From a bacterium (GTDB taxonomy: Bacteria; Zixibacteria; MSB-5A5; GN15; FEB-12), in contig DAOWIM010000323.1 of the NCBI GenBank assembly GCA_030640905.1, forward strand, positions 1-6,807: DNA of 6,807 nucleotides, read 5' to 3'. Shown one piece after another: positions 1-6,335 of the stretch. Under the pieces are notes generated by a model. The model did not search any database, was not told where the DNA came from, and was given only the letters and a program-made list of their open reading frames with translations. The position numbers and the translations under genes are program-made. Every line of letters begins with the position of its first letter. Within the stretch, counting starts at the first letter, position 1.

Positions 1-1497
1 CATCACCATTGTTACGAGGATGGTTGGCTTCGCGATTTCTTTGAGGCCGTCGAAAAAAACTCTGACTGGTTGCAGGTAGTTCCGCTCGGTGTTGCTGCTT
101 CCGAGACGGCGGTTGGCCGGGCTTATCTGCCGACGGCGTCGTATGCCGAGATGCTTCATTGGGCATTGCCGACACGTGCGTATGAAGAATATGAACGATT
201 TGAAGGTTGGCTGAAAGAGCAGGGCCGTCTGGAGCAGTATGGACGTTTTGTGCGAGGTGGTCACTGGCGTGGTTTTCTTACCAAGTACGAAGAATCTAAC
301 CTGATGCACAAAAAGATGCTGGCCATATCTGATAGTCTGGAAATCTTTCGCCGAGAGAATCCCGACCGGTTGAAAGAGTTGGAGGTTGCGAGCAACCATC
401 TCTTTGCCGCTCAGTGCAACTGCCCGTACTGGCATGGTGTTTTTGGCGGGCTCTATCTTCCTCATGTGCGACAGGCGATCTACGAGAACCTGATTGCAGC
501 TCAGAGCGCCCTGAATAAGCTCAACGGGAAACGGGCATTAACGATTGCCACGACCGACTTCGATTGCGATGGCCACGATGAAGTAGTTATCTCAAGTGAT
601 GCTCTCTCGGTGATGCTGAAGCCGTCGAGTGGCGGGATGCTTGTTGACCTCTCGCTGAATCGTCACAATTTCTCTTTGACCGATACACTGACGCGTCGCC
701 GCGAAGGTTACCACGACAAGCTTGATCAAGCCGTAGTCGGCTCAACGAGTGGCACCGCCTCAATTCATGACATAGTGCTGGCGAAGGAAGAAGGTCTCAA
801 AGATATTATTGCCGAGGACTGGTACTTGAAACGGTGCTTTGTCGATCACTTGCTGGCTTCTTCCACCGACGTTGACAATTTTATGGCTGTTCGCTATGAC
901 GAGGAGGGTGATTTTGTACTTGAACCGTACGAATGTACGATTGACGAGGGATCAAAGGGCGTAACGTTGGTCCGTGAAGGTTCCCTCAGGCGAGGTGGTC
1001 GGACAGTTCCGGTTCGGATTATCAAGAGGTTCCGGTTTGAGGATGATTCCGAATCGTTCAATGTCGAGTACGAAGTAACGACACTCTCCGGCGAGAAAAT
1101 TGATGCCGTCTTTGCCGTTGAAAACAATTTCAATTTCCAGGCCGGCCATGCCGATGATCGATATGTTCTTATCGACCGACAGCGACCGGAGCAGTCATTC
1201 CTTGATTCAGTAGAACGGCACGGGCAGGTTCGGTCATACACGCTTGCTGACGAGTACCGAAATCTGGGTGTCGGTGTCGTTTCCGATACTGAGGCTGAAA
1301 TCTGGAGACATCCGATCTTCACCGTCTCGCTCTCCGAAGGCGGATTTGAGAAGGTCTATCAGGGAACGACGTTGCTGCACGTCTATCGGGTCAATCTCTC
1401 AGGTGAGCCTTTTAAGGTTTCTTTGGGGGTTCATACCGGATCGATTGAGGATGTATTGGCGACCGGTGCTGATTACCGGGCTGCAAAATCGATCTGA
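1..1497 (+). CDS. GH57 4-alpha-glucanotransferase / alpha-amylase, C-terminal part (5' end outside window)
   Basis: The frame is open from base 1 to TGA 1495-1497, giving 498 visible residues with the N-terminus missing. A TTG at 70 lies inside the conserved region and is not the start. Family GH57 enzymes hydrolyse or transfer alpha-1,4-glucan chains and usually act in the cytoplasm on glycogen or maltodextrin. Visible hallmarks (numbered from base 1) are YEDGWLRDFF (5-14), YLPTASYAEM (42-51), VRGGHW (84-89), ESNLMHKKM (98-106), and the family block AQCNCPYWHGVFGG followed by YLPHVR (137-157). These match the helical DUF1925 region, and the rest matches the beta-rich DUF1926 domain of Thermococcus-type 4-alpha-glucanotransferases. 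The catalytic Glu and Asp lie upstream, the Asp probably only about ten residues before the edge. Sequence alone does not separate transferase from amylase. A hairpin with a T-run follows the stop, so the gene probably ends its own transcript. Confidence 0.9.
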   Translation, partial: HHHCYEDGWLRDFFEAVEKNSDWLQVVPLGVAASETAVGRAYLPTASYAEMLHWALPTRAYEEYERFEGWLKEQGRLEQYGRFVRGGHWRGFLTKYEESNLMHKKMLAISDSLEIFRRENPDRLKELEVASNHLFAAQCNCPYWHGVFGGLYLPHVRQAIYENLIAAQSALNKLNGKRALTIATTDFDCDGHDEVVISSDALSVMLKPSSGGMLVDLSLNRHNFSLTDTLTRRREGYHDKLDQAVVGSTSGTASIHDIVLAKEEGLKDIIAEDWYLKRCFVDHLLASSTDVDNFMAVRYDEEGDFVLEPYECTIDEGSKGVTLVREGSLRRGGRTVPVRIIKRFRFEDDSESFNVEYEVTTLSGEKIDAVFAVENNFNFQAGHADDRYVLIDRQRPEQSFLDSVERHGQVRSYTLADEYRNLGVGVVSDTEAEIWRHPIFTVSLSEGGFEKVYQGTTLLHVYRVNLSGEPFKVSLGVHTGSIEDVLATGADYRAAKSI

Positions 1498-1518
1498 GAC
1501 CATACCTACCTGACCACC

Positions 1519-1559
1519 CCGACCATCTGGCGCTCGGTCGGATATTTCTTTTGTCTTTT
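1519..1559 (+). terminator. Probable intrinsic terminator after the GH57 gene
   Basis: A perfect inverted repeat, CCGACC (1519-1524) and GGTCGG (1536-1541), encloses an 11-base loop. It is followed directly by the T-rich stretch 1542-1559 (ATATTTCTTTTGTCTTTT). It sits 21 bases past the GH57 stop and before the sirtuin start, which is where a terminator would be expected. The stem is short and the loop is longer than usual, so termination may be partial. The T-run is also interrupted by a few other bases. Confidence 0.5.
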
Positions 1560-1579
1560 GATCTGGCCGGTCGTATCTT
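1551..1579 (+). promoter_or_regulatory. Weak candidate promoter for the sirtuin gene
   Basis: TTGTCT (1551-1556) and TATCTT (1574-1579) are separated by 17 bases. Each matches four of six positions of the sigma-70 consensus. A transcript start about seven bases after the -10 box would fall at about 1586, the GTG start codon itself, giving a leaderless or nearly leaderless mRNA. The -35 element overlaps the T-run of the preceding terminator. Matches of this quality occur by chance, so this is a suggestion only. Confidence 0.2.
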
Positions 1580-1585
1580 CATGCC

Positions 1586-2332
1586 GTGCTTGATGAACTG
1601 GTGACAGTACTTTCCCGATGCAAACGGTGTGTTGTCCTGACCGGCGCGGGAATGTCGGCTGAGTCGGGTGTCCCGACTTTTCGGGGCGATGAAGGCCTCT
1701 GGCGCAAGTTTCGCCCGGAAGAACTGGCCAACGTAGATGCCTTCATGGCCAACCCGGAACTCGTCTGGGAATGGTACAACTGGCGTCGACAGTTGATGGC
1801 CGAAGTAGAGCCGAATCCGGGTCATTTTGCCATCACCGCGATGGAAAAATGGTTTGAGCACTTTACCATGATTACCCAGAATGTTGACGGCCTCCATCGT
1901 GCTGCCGGTACAAAGTCGATACTGGAGTTGCACGGCAATATTGCTCGCAACAAATGCCTTGATTGTAACCGACCGTTCGAGATTGAGGGAGAGATTGATT
2001 CGGGTCAAATCCCCGCCTGTCCCAAATGTGGCGGCAAGATTCGTCCCGATGTTGTCTGGTTTGGCGAGATGCTCGATCCGGAGACGATTCAAAGCGCTTT
2101 TTCCGAAGCGGAGAGGGCAGATGTCTTTTTCTCCATCGGCACTTCGGCGGTGGTTCATCCGGCGGCTTCTCTTCCGGTGACGGCCAAACGCCAGGGAGCT
2201 GTTCTGGTTGAAATCAATCCGGAGCGAACGCCGCTCTCCGAACTGGCCGATTTCCGTTTTTCCGCCTGTTCCGGGGAGTTGTTGCCGTCGTTGATGGACG
2301 CTCTGCGGGAGACCAGCGGCGGGGGAGATTGA
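1586..2332 (+). CDS. cobB: NAD-dependent protein deacylase, class III sirtuin (CobB/SIRT5 type)
   Basis: The product has 248 residues, the usual length for bacterial sirtuins. It removes acyl groups from lysine side chains in the cytoplasm using NAD+, releasing nicotinamide and O-acyl-ADP-ribose. The NAD-binding start is GAGMSAESGVPTFRG (20-34). The TQNVDGLH segment is at 97-104, the catalytic His is 116 in ELHGN, and the zinc ligands are Cys124, 127, 145 and 148. GTS (185-187) and EINPE (209-213) belong to the Rossmann part. In WEWYNWRR, Tyr64 and Arg67 match the YxxR pair that in E. coli CobB and human SIRT5 binds succinyl, malonyl or glutaryl lysine, so desuccinylase activity is likely besides deacetylation. 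GTG 1586 is the only reasonable start after the in-frame stop at 1559. It has no clear Shine-Dalgarno sequence. An alternative GTG at 1601 would still keep the NAD-binding motif. Confidence 0.95.
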   Translation: MLDELVTVLSRCKRCVVLTGAGMSAESGVPTFRGDEGLWRKFRPEELANVDAFMANPELVWEWYNWRRQLMAEVEPNPGHFAITAMEKWFEHFTMITQNVDGLHRAAGTKSILELHGNIARNKCLDCNRPFEIEGEIDSGQIPACPKCGGKIRPDVVWFGEMLDPETIQSAFSEAERADVFFSIGTSAVVHPAASLPVTAKRQGAVLVEINPERTPLSELADFRFSACSGELLPSLMDALRETSGGGD

Positions 2333-2359
2333 AACGGTGAGGATCGCTGCAGGTATAAT
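2329..2359 (+). promoter_or_regulatory. Candidate sigma-70 promoter for the lipoprotein-pyr operon
   Basis: TATAAT (2354-2359) is a perfect -10 box in the short gap between cobB and the lipoprotein gene. TTGAAA (2329-2334), five of six to consensus, lies 19 bases upstream and overlaps the cobB stop codon. The spacer is two bases longer than optimal. The predicted transcript start is near 2366, leaving about 24 bases of leader. This is the only strong -10 match I found in a non-coding gap of the window. Confidence 0.45.
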
Positions 2360-2371
2360 CAATAGATCCTC
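2339..2371. repeat. Perfect 7-bp inverted repeat centred on the TATAAT box
   Basis: GAGGATC (2339-2345) and GATCCTC (2365-2371) are exact reverse complements with 19 bases between them. The midpoint is at 2355, inside the -10 box. The arm centres are 26 bases apart. No T-run follows, so it does not look like a terminator for cobB. It could be an operator bound by a dimeric repressor or, in read-through RNA from cobB, a stem-loop. Neither role is shown by the sequence. Confidence 0.4.
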
Positions 2372-2389
2372 TATGAAGAAACGGTATTG

Positions 2390-4552
2390 ATGAAATTGAC
2401 TTTTGGAAAAACTGTCGCGATTGTCTCGCTGCTGCTGGTGACTATCCTGATGTCGGGTGGCTGTGTCTATTACAATACGTTTTATAACGCCAAGAAAGCG
2501 TTCAACAAGGCTGAGTCTCAACGTAAGAAGAGGAGCGTGGGGAAAAGATCGCGAGGCGGCGGCGGCTACAAGAAGGCTATTGAAAAATCGCTGAAAGTTA
2601 TCGAAGACCACCCCAATTCAAAATACTACGATGACGCTCTTTTCGTTCTCGGCGTTTCGTATTATTACTCCGGCATGTTTGGCAAAGCGGAACGTCGTTT
2701 CCGGGAGATAATCGCCAACTATCCCGAGTCGGAGTACTACAAAGAGTCCAAACTCTATTTGGCCAAATCGAAGCTCGATCAGGAGGATGCCGAAGAGGCC
2801 ACGGCACTTTTCGAGGAAATCTTCAGGGAAGAGTACGACCGCGAGTACAAGACCGAAGCAGCTCTCGCTCTCGGGTTTCACTACTTTGACGCCCGCGAGT
2901 TTGACGATGCAGAGCGATACTTGCTGGCGGTGCGCGATTCGCTGGGAGATGGGGAACAGAAGAAGCTGGCCCAGAACTATATCGGCGATTGTTATTTTGA
3001 GCAGTTCCGTTTCTCCGACGCACTCTCGGCGTATCTTCAGATACTAGGGATGGAGCCAACCACGGGGGAACGATATCATTCCATCTTCCGCGCCGCCCAG
3101 TGTTCATATCGGTTGCAACGGATCGACGATGGTATCGCCTATCTTGAAACGCTGGCTGCCGACGAACTCTTCTTTGATTCGCTGGGTGTTATTCAACTGG
3201 CTCTCGCCGAAGGCTACGAACATGATGACGACCTGTTGCAAGCGGAACTGATCTATGAACAGGTGGCCACCAAGGGACTCAACAAGAAGCATGTCGCCAA
3301 AGCCTACTACTATCTCGGACTGATCTATCAGTTTGATTATGATGATCTGGTTAAGGCCAAAGAGTATTACGACAAGGCAGTCGAATCCCATCGAGGTGCC
3401 GAGGACGCCACCGATGCTCTTCAGCGGTCCTCCGATATCGGAAAGCTTGAGACTTTTGCACGCAAGCTTGAGATCGATTCGACCACGACCCTGGATATGA
3501 TAGATGAAGCGGCGGCGACTCAGTACAGATTATCCGAGCTGTATTGGTTCAGTCTGGACAAACCAGATACAGCGATGCTTGAGATGCAGTATCTGATTGA
3601 TTCGTTCCCAGAGTCGTCAATTGTACCTGAGGCGATGATAACTCTGTCAGGTATGCACCGGGAGTATCTGGCTGACTCGGTGGGTGCCGATTCGATTCTT
3701 TATCAACTTCTGCAGGACTTTCCCCGTTCTGATAATCTCCCCAGAGTGCTTGAAGCTCTGAACCTGACCGGGTCCGAAGCTGACACAGGTTATGCCGAGG
3801 CATATATCCGCCTGGCTGAGACTGCTCTGGTGGACGACAGCGACTATGTTGCAGCCGGTGAACATTACCAATATGTGGTGGACAATTTCACGGAATCCGA
3901 GTACTACCTTCAGGCGCGTTTCGCCGTTATCTGGCTTGAGGAGACTTACCGCAGTCCGGGAGATTCCACCTTGATAGAGGCCTATACGGCTTTTGCTGAT
4001 TCGTTCCCCGATTCGTATTGGGCCGGTCAGGCGGTTAAGAGGACATCCTACCAGGCGCCGGAGAAGCTGCCAGCCGACCGTGGTTTTGAGGAGCGACTGG
4101 CCGAAGCGGCGAAGCAGAAGTTAGATGATGATCGACCAACCGCGGCCAAAGTGGATACAACTGATGATCAAACCGGGGGCTATGTAGACCAACGTATGAC
4201 AGCCTACATAGGTCCCAATGGTGACACCCTGGTGCTCCTGACTGAAAGGCCTACCGAAATTGTCGAGCCCTTTGAGTTTCCTACCGAGGCGTACGGCGAG
4301 ATATTCGAGGATTTCTATCTCTATTTTCAGATCCTGCTTGATTTCTCGGGTAAAGTTACGGATTATGATTTGAAAATTAGGTGTAATGTGGATGAAATCA
4401 ACGAACGAGCATCGCAAACCGTAGCCTCAATGACTTTTGACCCGCTGTCAGTTTCCAACAAGGTTGTCCAGAATAACCTTACTTCTGATGAAACCGGTGG
4501 CTACTGGTTTGTCTACAAATACACAATCGATGTACCGGACTACTTGAAATGA
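2390..4552 (+). CDS. TPR-repeat outer-membrane lipoprotein with a TonB-C-like C-terminal domain
   Basis: The product has 720 residues, starting at ATG 2390 (the TTG just before it is less likely). A lipoprotein signal peptide has Lys2/Lys7, a hydrophobic core (9-21) and the lipobox MSGGC with Cys25. The motif YYNTFYNAKKAFNKAE follows (27-42), then a basic, glycine-rich linker (45-59). Residues about 60-330 are clear TPR-like helical pairs, for example around KYYDDALFVLGVSYYYSG and KAYYYLGLIYQF. More divergent repeats run to about 540. These resemble BamD/YbgF-type scaffolds that bind other envelope proteins. A charged low-complexity stretch (about 565-600) leads to a terminal domain (about 634-720). 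Its pattern FQILLDFSGKVTD (646-658), INERAS...FDPL (670-686) and YWFVYKYTID (705-714) resembles the TonB C-terminal fold. The exact function is unknown. It is probably an outer-membrane assembly or secretion scaffold. The stop overlaps the pyrK start. No strong ribosome binding site is seen. Confidence 0.85.
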   Translation: MKLTFGKTVAIVSLLLVTILMSGGCVYYNTFYNAKKAFNKAESQRKKRSVGKRSRGGGGYKKAIEKSLKVIEDHPNSKYYDDALFVLGVSYYYSGMFGKAERRFREIIANYPESEYYKESKLYLAKSKLDQEDAEEATALFEEIFREEYDREYKTEAALALGFHYFDAREFDDAERYLLAVRDSLGDGEQKKLAQNYIGDCYFEQFRFSDALSAYLQILGMEPTTGERYHSIFRAAQCSYRLQRIDDGIAYLETLAADELFFDSLGVIQLALAEGYEHDDDLLQAELIYEQVATKGLNKKHVAKAYYYLGLIYQFDYDDLVKAKEYYDKAVESHRGAEDATDALQRSSDIGKLETFARKLEIDSTTTLDMIDEAAATQYRLSELYWFSLDKPDTAMLEMQYLIDSFPESSIVPEAMITLSGMHREYLADSVGADSILYQLLQDFPRSDNLPRVLEALNLTGSEADTGYAEAYIRLAETALVDDSDYVAAGEHYQYVVDNFTESEYYLQARFAVIWLEETYRSPGDSTLIEAYTAFADSFPDSYWAGQAVKRTSYQAPEKLPADRGFEERLAEAAKQKLDDDRPTAAKVDTTDDQTGGYVDQRMTAYIGPNGDTLVLLTERPTEIVEPFEFPTEAYGEIFEDFYLYFQILLDFSGKVTDYDLKIRCNVDEINERASQTVASMTFDPLSVSNKVVQNNLTSDETGGYWFVYKYTIDVPDYLK

Positions 4553-5343
4553 GCAAAATTGCATGTCAGGATACACTCATCACAAAAAAGCGGCATCTTA
4601 GTCAAGACTATTTTTCGCTGACATTCTCCCCGGTATCCCGGGCCAACCGATGCGTACCCGGTCAGTTTATCCATTTGCTGCTGCCATCGACCGATGTAAC
4701 ATTCCGGCGGGCTTTTTCGGTAGCCAGTGTTTCCGAGGATGGTAACGAGTTGGAGATTATTTTCAGGGTTGTTGGTCGAGGAACGACACTGCTGGCAGGT
4801 CTGGCCAAGGGGGATCGGGTGAATATCCTGGTGCCACTGGGCAATAGATTCACGATACCCCGCAAGAATGAAAGAGTCCTGCTCATCGGCGGAGGGATTG
4901 GTTTCCCTCCGATGATGTTTCTCGCTTCCCGCCTGCTGGCGAAAGGACACCCGGCTGACAAGATTGAGTTCTTCTACGGAGGGCGTTCGAAAGATGACAT
5001 CCTTGAGAGAACGCGAATAAAGAAATTGGGTGTTCGTTTTCATCCGGTGACCGAAGATGGTTCGTTTGGTGAAAAAGGATTGGTTACGCAACCGGTGGAG
5101 CGGGTAATCAGCGAAGCGACTGGAGAGAAAATGCGCATGTACGCATGTGGACCGGAACCGATGTTGAAAGCGGTCGAAGCGCTTGGCGTCAAATATGGAA
5201 TCCCCGGTGAGATATCGGTGGAGGCGCCGATGCCGTGTGGGTTCGGCGTTTGTCTTGGGTGTGTCTTGCCGCTTAAGGCTGGAGGTTACACGCGCGTCTG
5301 TACCGATGGACCGGTCTATCCGTTTGGGGAGGTGGTTCTATGA
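4549..5343 (+). CDS. pyrK: Dihydroorotate dehydrogenase B, electron-transfer subunit PyrK
   Basis: The product has 264 residues, normal for PyrK. The protein carries FAD and a [2Fe-2S] cluster and passes electrons from the FMN of PyrD to NAD+. It belongs to the ferredoxin-reductase fold. The flavin-binding segment is RRAFS (53-57), VPLGNRF (95-101) lies at the domain junction, and the nucleotide-binding loop is GGGIGFPP (114-121). YACGPEPML precedes the cluster domain. Cysteines 230, 235, 238 and 251 (CGFGVCLGC...CTDGPVY) fit the PyrK cluster spacing. Compared with typical members, the flavin motif has Ala where Pro is common (RPxS), and the loop has FPP where VAP is common. The start overlaps the lipoprotein stop by ATGA. 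No Shine-Dalgarno sequence is evident, so translation probably depends on coupling. The immediate pyrD neighbour makes PyrK much more likely than another ferredoxin reductase. Confidence 0.94.
   Translation: MSKIACQDTLITKKRHLSQDYFSLTFSPVSRANRCVPGQFIHLLLPSTDVTFRRAFSVASVSEDGNELEIIFRVVGRGTTLLAGLAKGDRVNILVPLGNRFTIPRKNERVLLIGGGIGFPPMMFLASRLLAKGHPADKIEFFYGGRSKDDILERTRIKKLGVRFHPVTEDGSFGEKGLVTQPVERVISEATGEKMRMYACGPEPMLKAVEALGVKYGIPGEISVEAPMPCGFGVCLGCVLPLKAGGYTRVCTDGPVYPFGEVVL
5328..5334 (+). promoter_or_regulatory. Strong ribosome binding site for pyrD
   Basis: GGAGGTG lies within the last codons of pyrK, with five bases to the pyrD ATG at 5340. It is a near-perfect Shine-Dalgarno match, so pyrD can start independently as well as by coupling through the ATGA overlap. 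It contrasts with pyrK, which has no such site. Confidence 0.7.
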
Positions 5344-6260
5344 CACCCGATCTGAAAGTGCAGCTGGCCGGAATAGAATTCGCCAACCCGATCATGACAG
5401 CTTCGGGATGCTGCGGCTATGGTGAGGAACTTGCCGGAGTGTTCCCCCTGTCGAAACTCGGAGCGCTGGTAACCAAATCGATTACACTGAAGCCGCGACT
5501 GGGTCATCCTCCACCACGAACAGCCGAGACAGCTTCGGGTATGCTTAATGCTATCGGTCTGGCCAATGTCGGGATAGATCAATTCGTTGCCGAAAAGGTA
5601 CCGTTTTTGGCCACTCAGAAAACGCGCATAATTGTAAACGTGGCCGGATCAAAATTGCAGGAATACATAGAGGTGGCTACTCGCCTGGACGACTGCGAAG
5701 TTGTTGACATGATAGAGCTCAATATCAGTTGTCCCAATGTTGACGAAGGCGGCATGGAGTTTGGCGCTGATCCAAAGATGACCGAAAAATCGGTGGCGGC
5801 CGTCAAGAAAGTATTCTCCCGACCGGTTATCGCCAAGCTTTCGCCCAATGTGACCAGTATCGTCCAGATTGCGCAGGCGGCGGAGCAGGGTGGCGCCGAT
5901 GCGTTCTCGATTATCAACTCTCTGGTCGGGACCTCAATTGATATTGAAACACGAAGGCCGAGATTGACCAACAATCGCGGCGGGCTGACCGGACCGGCAA
6001 TAAAACCGGTGGCGTTGGCTATGGTTGATGCTGTGTATCGCAGTGGCTGTCGGCCACCGATTATCGGTATTGGCGGGATAGCGGACTATCGCGATGTGGT
6101 CGAGTTTATGCTCTGCGGCGCTTCGGCTGTCCAAATTGGAACAGCGTTATTTATCGCGCCGGATACGCCGGTGAAAATTGCCCGGGACCTCAAAGCGTAC
6201 CTGAAGAGGACGAAACTTCAGTCAGTTACAGAACTTATCGGAAAAGTGAAAAGATACTAA
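5340..6260 (+). CDS. pyrD: Dihydroorotate dehydrogenase B, catalytic subunit PyrD (class 1B)
   Basis: The product has 306 residues, the normal length for the class 1B catalytic subunit. It oxidises dihydroorotate to orotate, the fourth step of UMP synthesis, in a cytoplasmic complex with PyrK. It is a TIM barrel with FMN. Visible motifs are NPIMTASGCCGYG (16-28), the FMN-contacting Lys46 in TKSIT, NAIGL (70-74), and ELNISCPNV with the catalytic base Cys131. The cysteine (rather than serine) marks class 1. Also present are the NSLVGTSIDIETRRP segment, RGGLTGPAIKPVAL, and the phosphate/FMN-binding IGIGGI and GASAVQIGTA near the C-terminus. The adjacent pyrK makes the 1B subtype nearly certain. 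ATG 5340 overlaps the pyrK stop by ATGA and is served by a strong ribosome binding site. Confidence 0.97.
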   Translation: MTPDLKVQLAGIEFANPIMTASGCCGYGEELAGVFPLSKLGALVTKSITLKPRLGHPPPRTAETASGMLNAIGLANVGIDQFVAEKVPFLATQKTRIIVNVAGSKLQEYIEVATRLDDCEVVDMIELNISCPNVDEGGMEFGADPKMTEKSVAAVKKVFSRPVIAKLSPNVTSIVQIAQAAEQGGADAFSIINSLVGTSIDIETRRPRLTNNRGGLTGPAIKPVALAMVDAVYRSGCRPPIIGIGGIADYRDVVEFMLCGASAVQIGTALFIAPDTPVKIARDLKAYLKRTKLQSVTELIGKVKRY

Positions 6261-6322
6261 GTAGCCGCACTTGTAGATCGATGCAATCGAATGATCTGCT
6301 GAGGCTCGGACGAATTACTGAC

Positions 6323-6328
6323 AAAGGA
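6323..6328 (+). promoter_or_regulatory. Ribosome binding site for pyrF
   Basis: AAAGGA with seven bases to ATG 6336 fixes the pyrF start. It is the only purine-rich Shine-Dalgarno-like run in the 75-base gap after pyrD. Confidence 0.6.
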
Positions 6329-6335
6329 AAATAAC

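Noticed and set aside
70..72. TTG as the start of the GH57 gene
   Set aside because: The frame is open to base 1, and the residues before it (YEDGWLRDFF) are conserved in GH57, so the gene starts outside the window.
2339..2371. The GAGGATC/GATCCTC repeat as a terminator of cobB
   Set aside because: The loop is 19 bases and no T-run follows the second arm. The TATAAT box inside fits a promoter region better.
1412..2611. Long minus-strand open frame of 399 codons across cobB
   Set aside because: It lies fully opposite the well-conserved sirtuin and the flanks of two real genes. Its translation is rich in Arg, Ser, His and Gln with no recognisable motif, as expected of a shadow frame.
4540..5091. 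Minus-strand open frame of 183 codons opposite pyrK
   Set aside because: The plus strand carries every PyrK motif. The minus-strand translation shows no family features.
6271..6297. A separate promoter for pyrF (TTGTAG near 6271)
   Set aside because: No acceptable -10 box lies at the right distance. Read-through from pyrD over a 75-base gap is the simpler reading.
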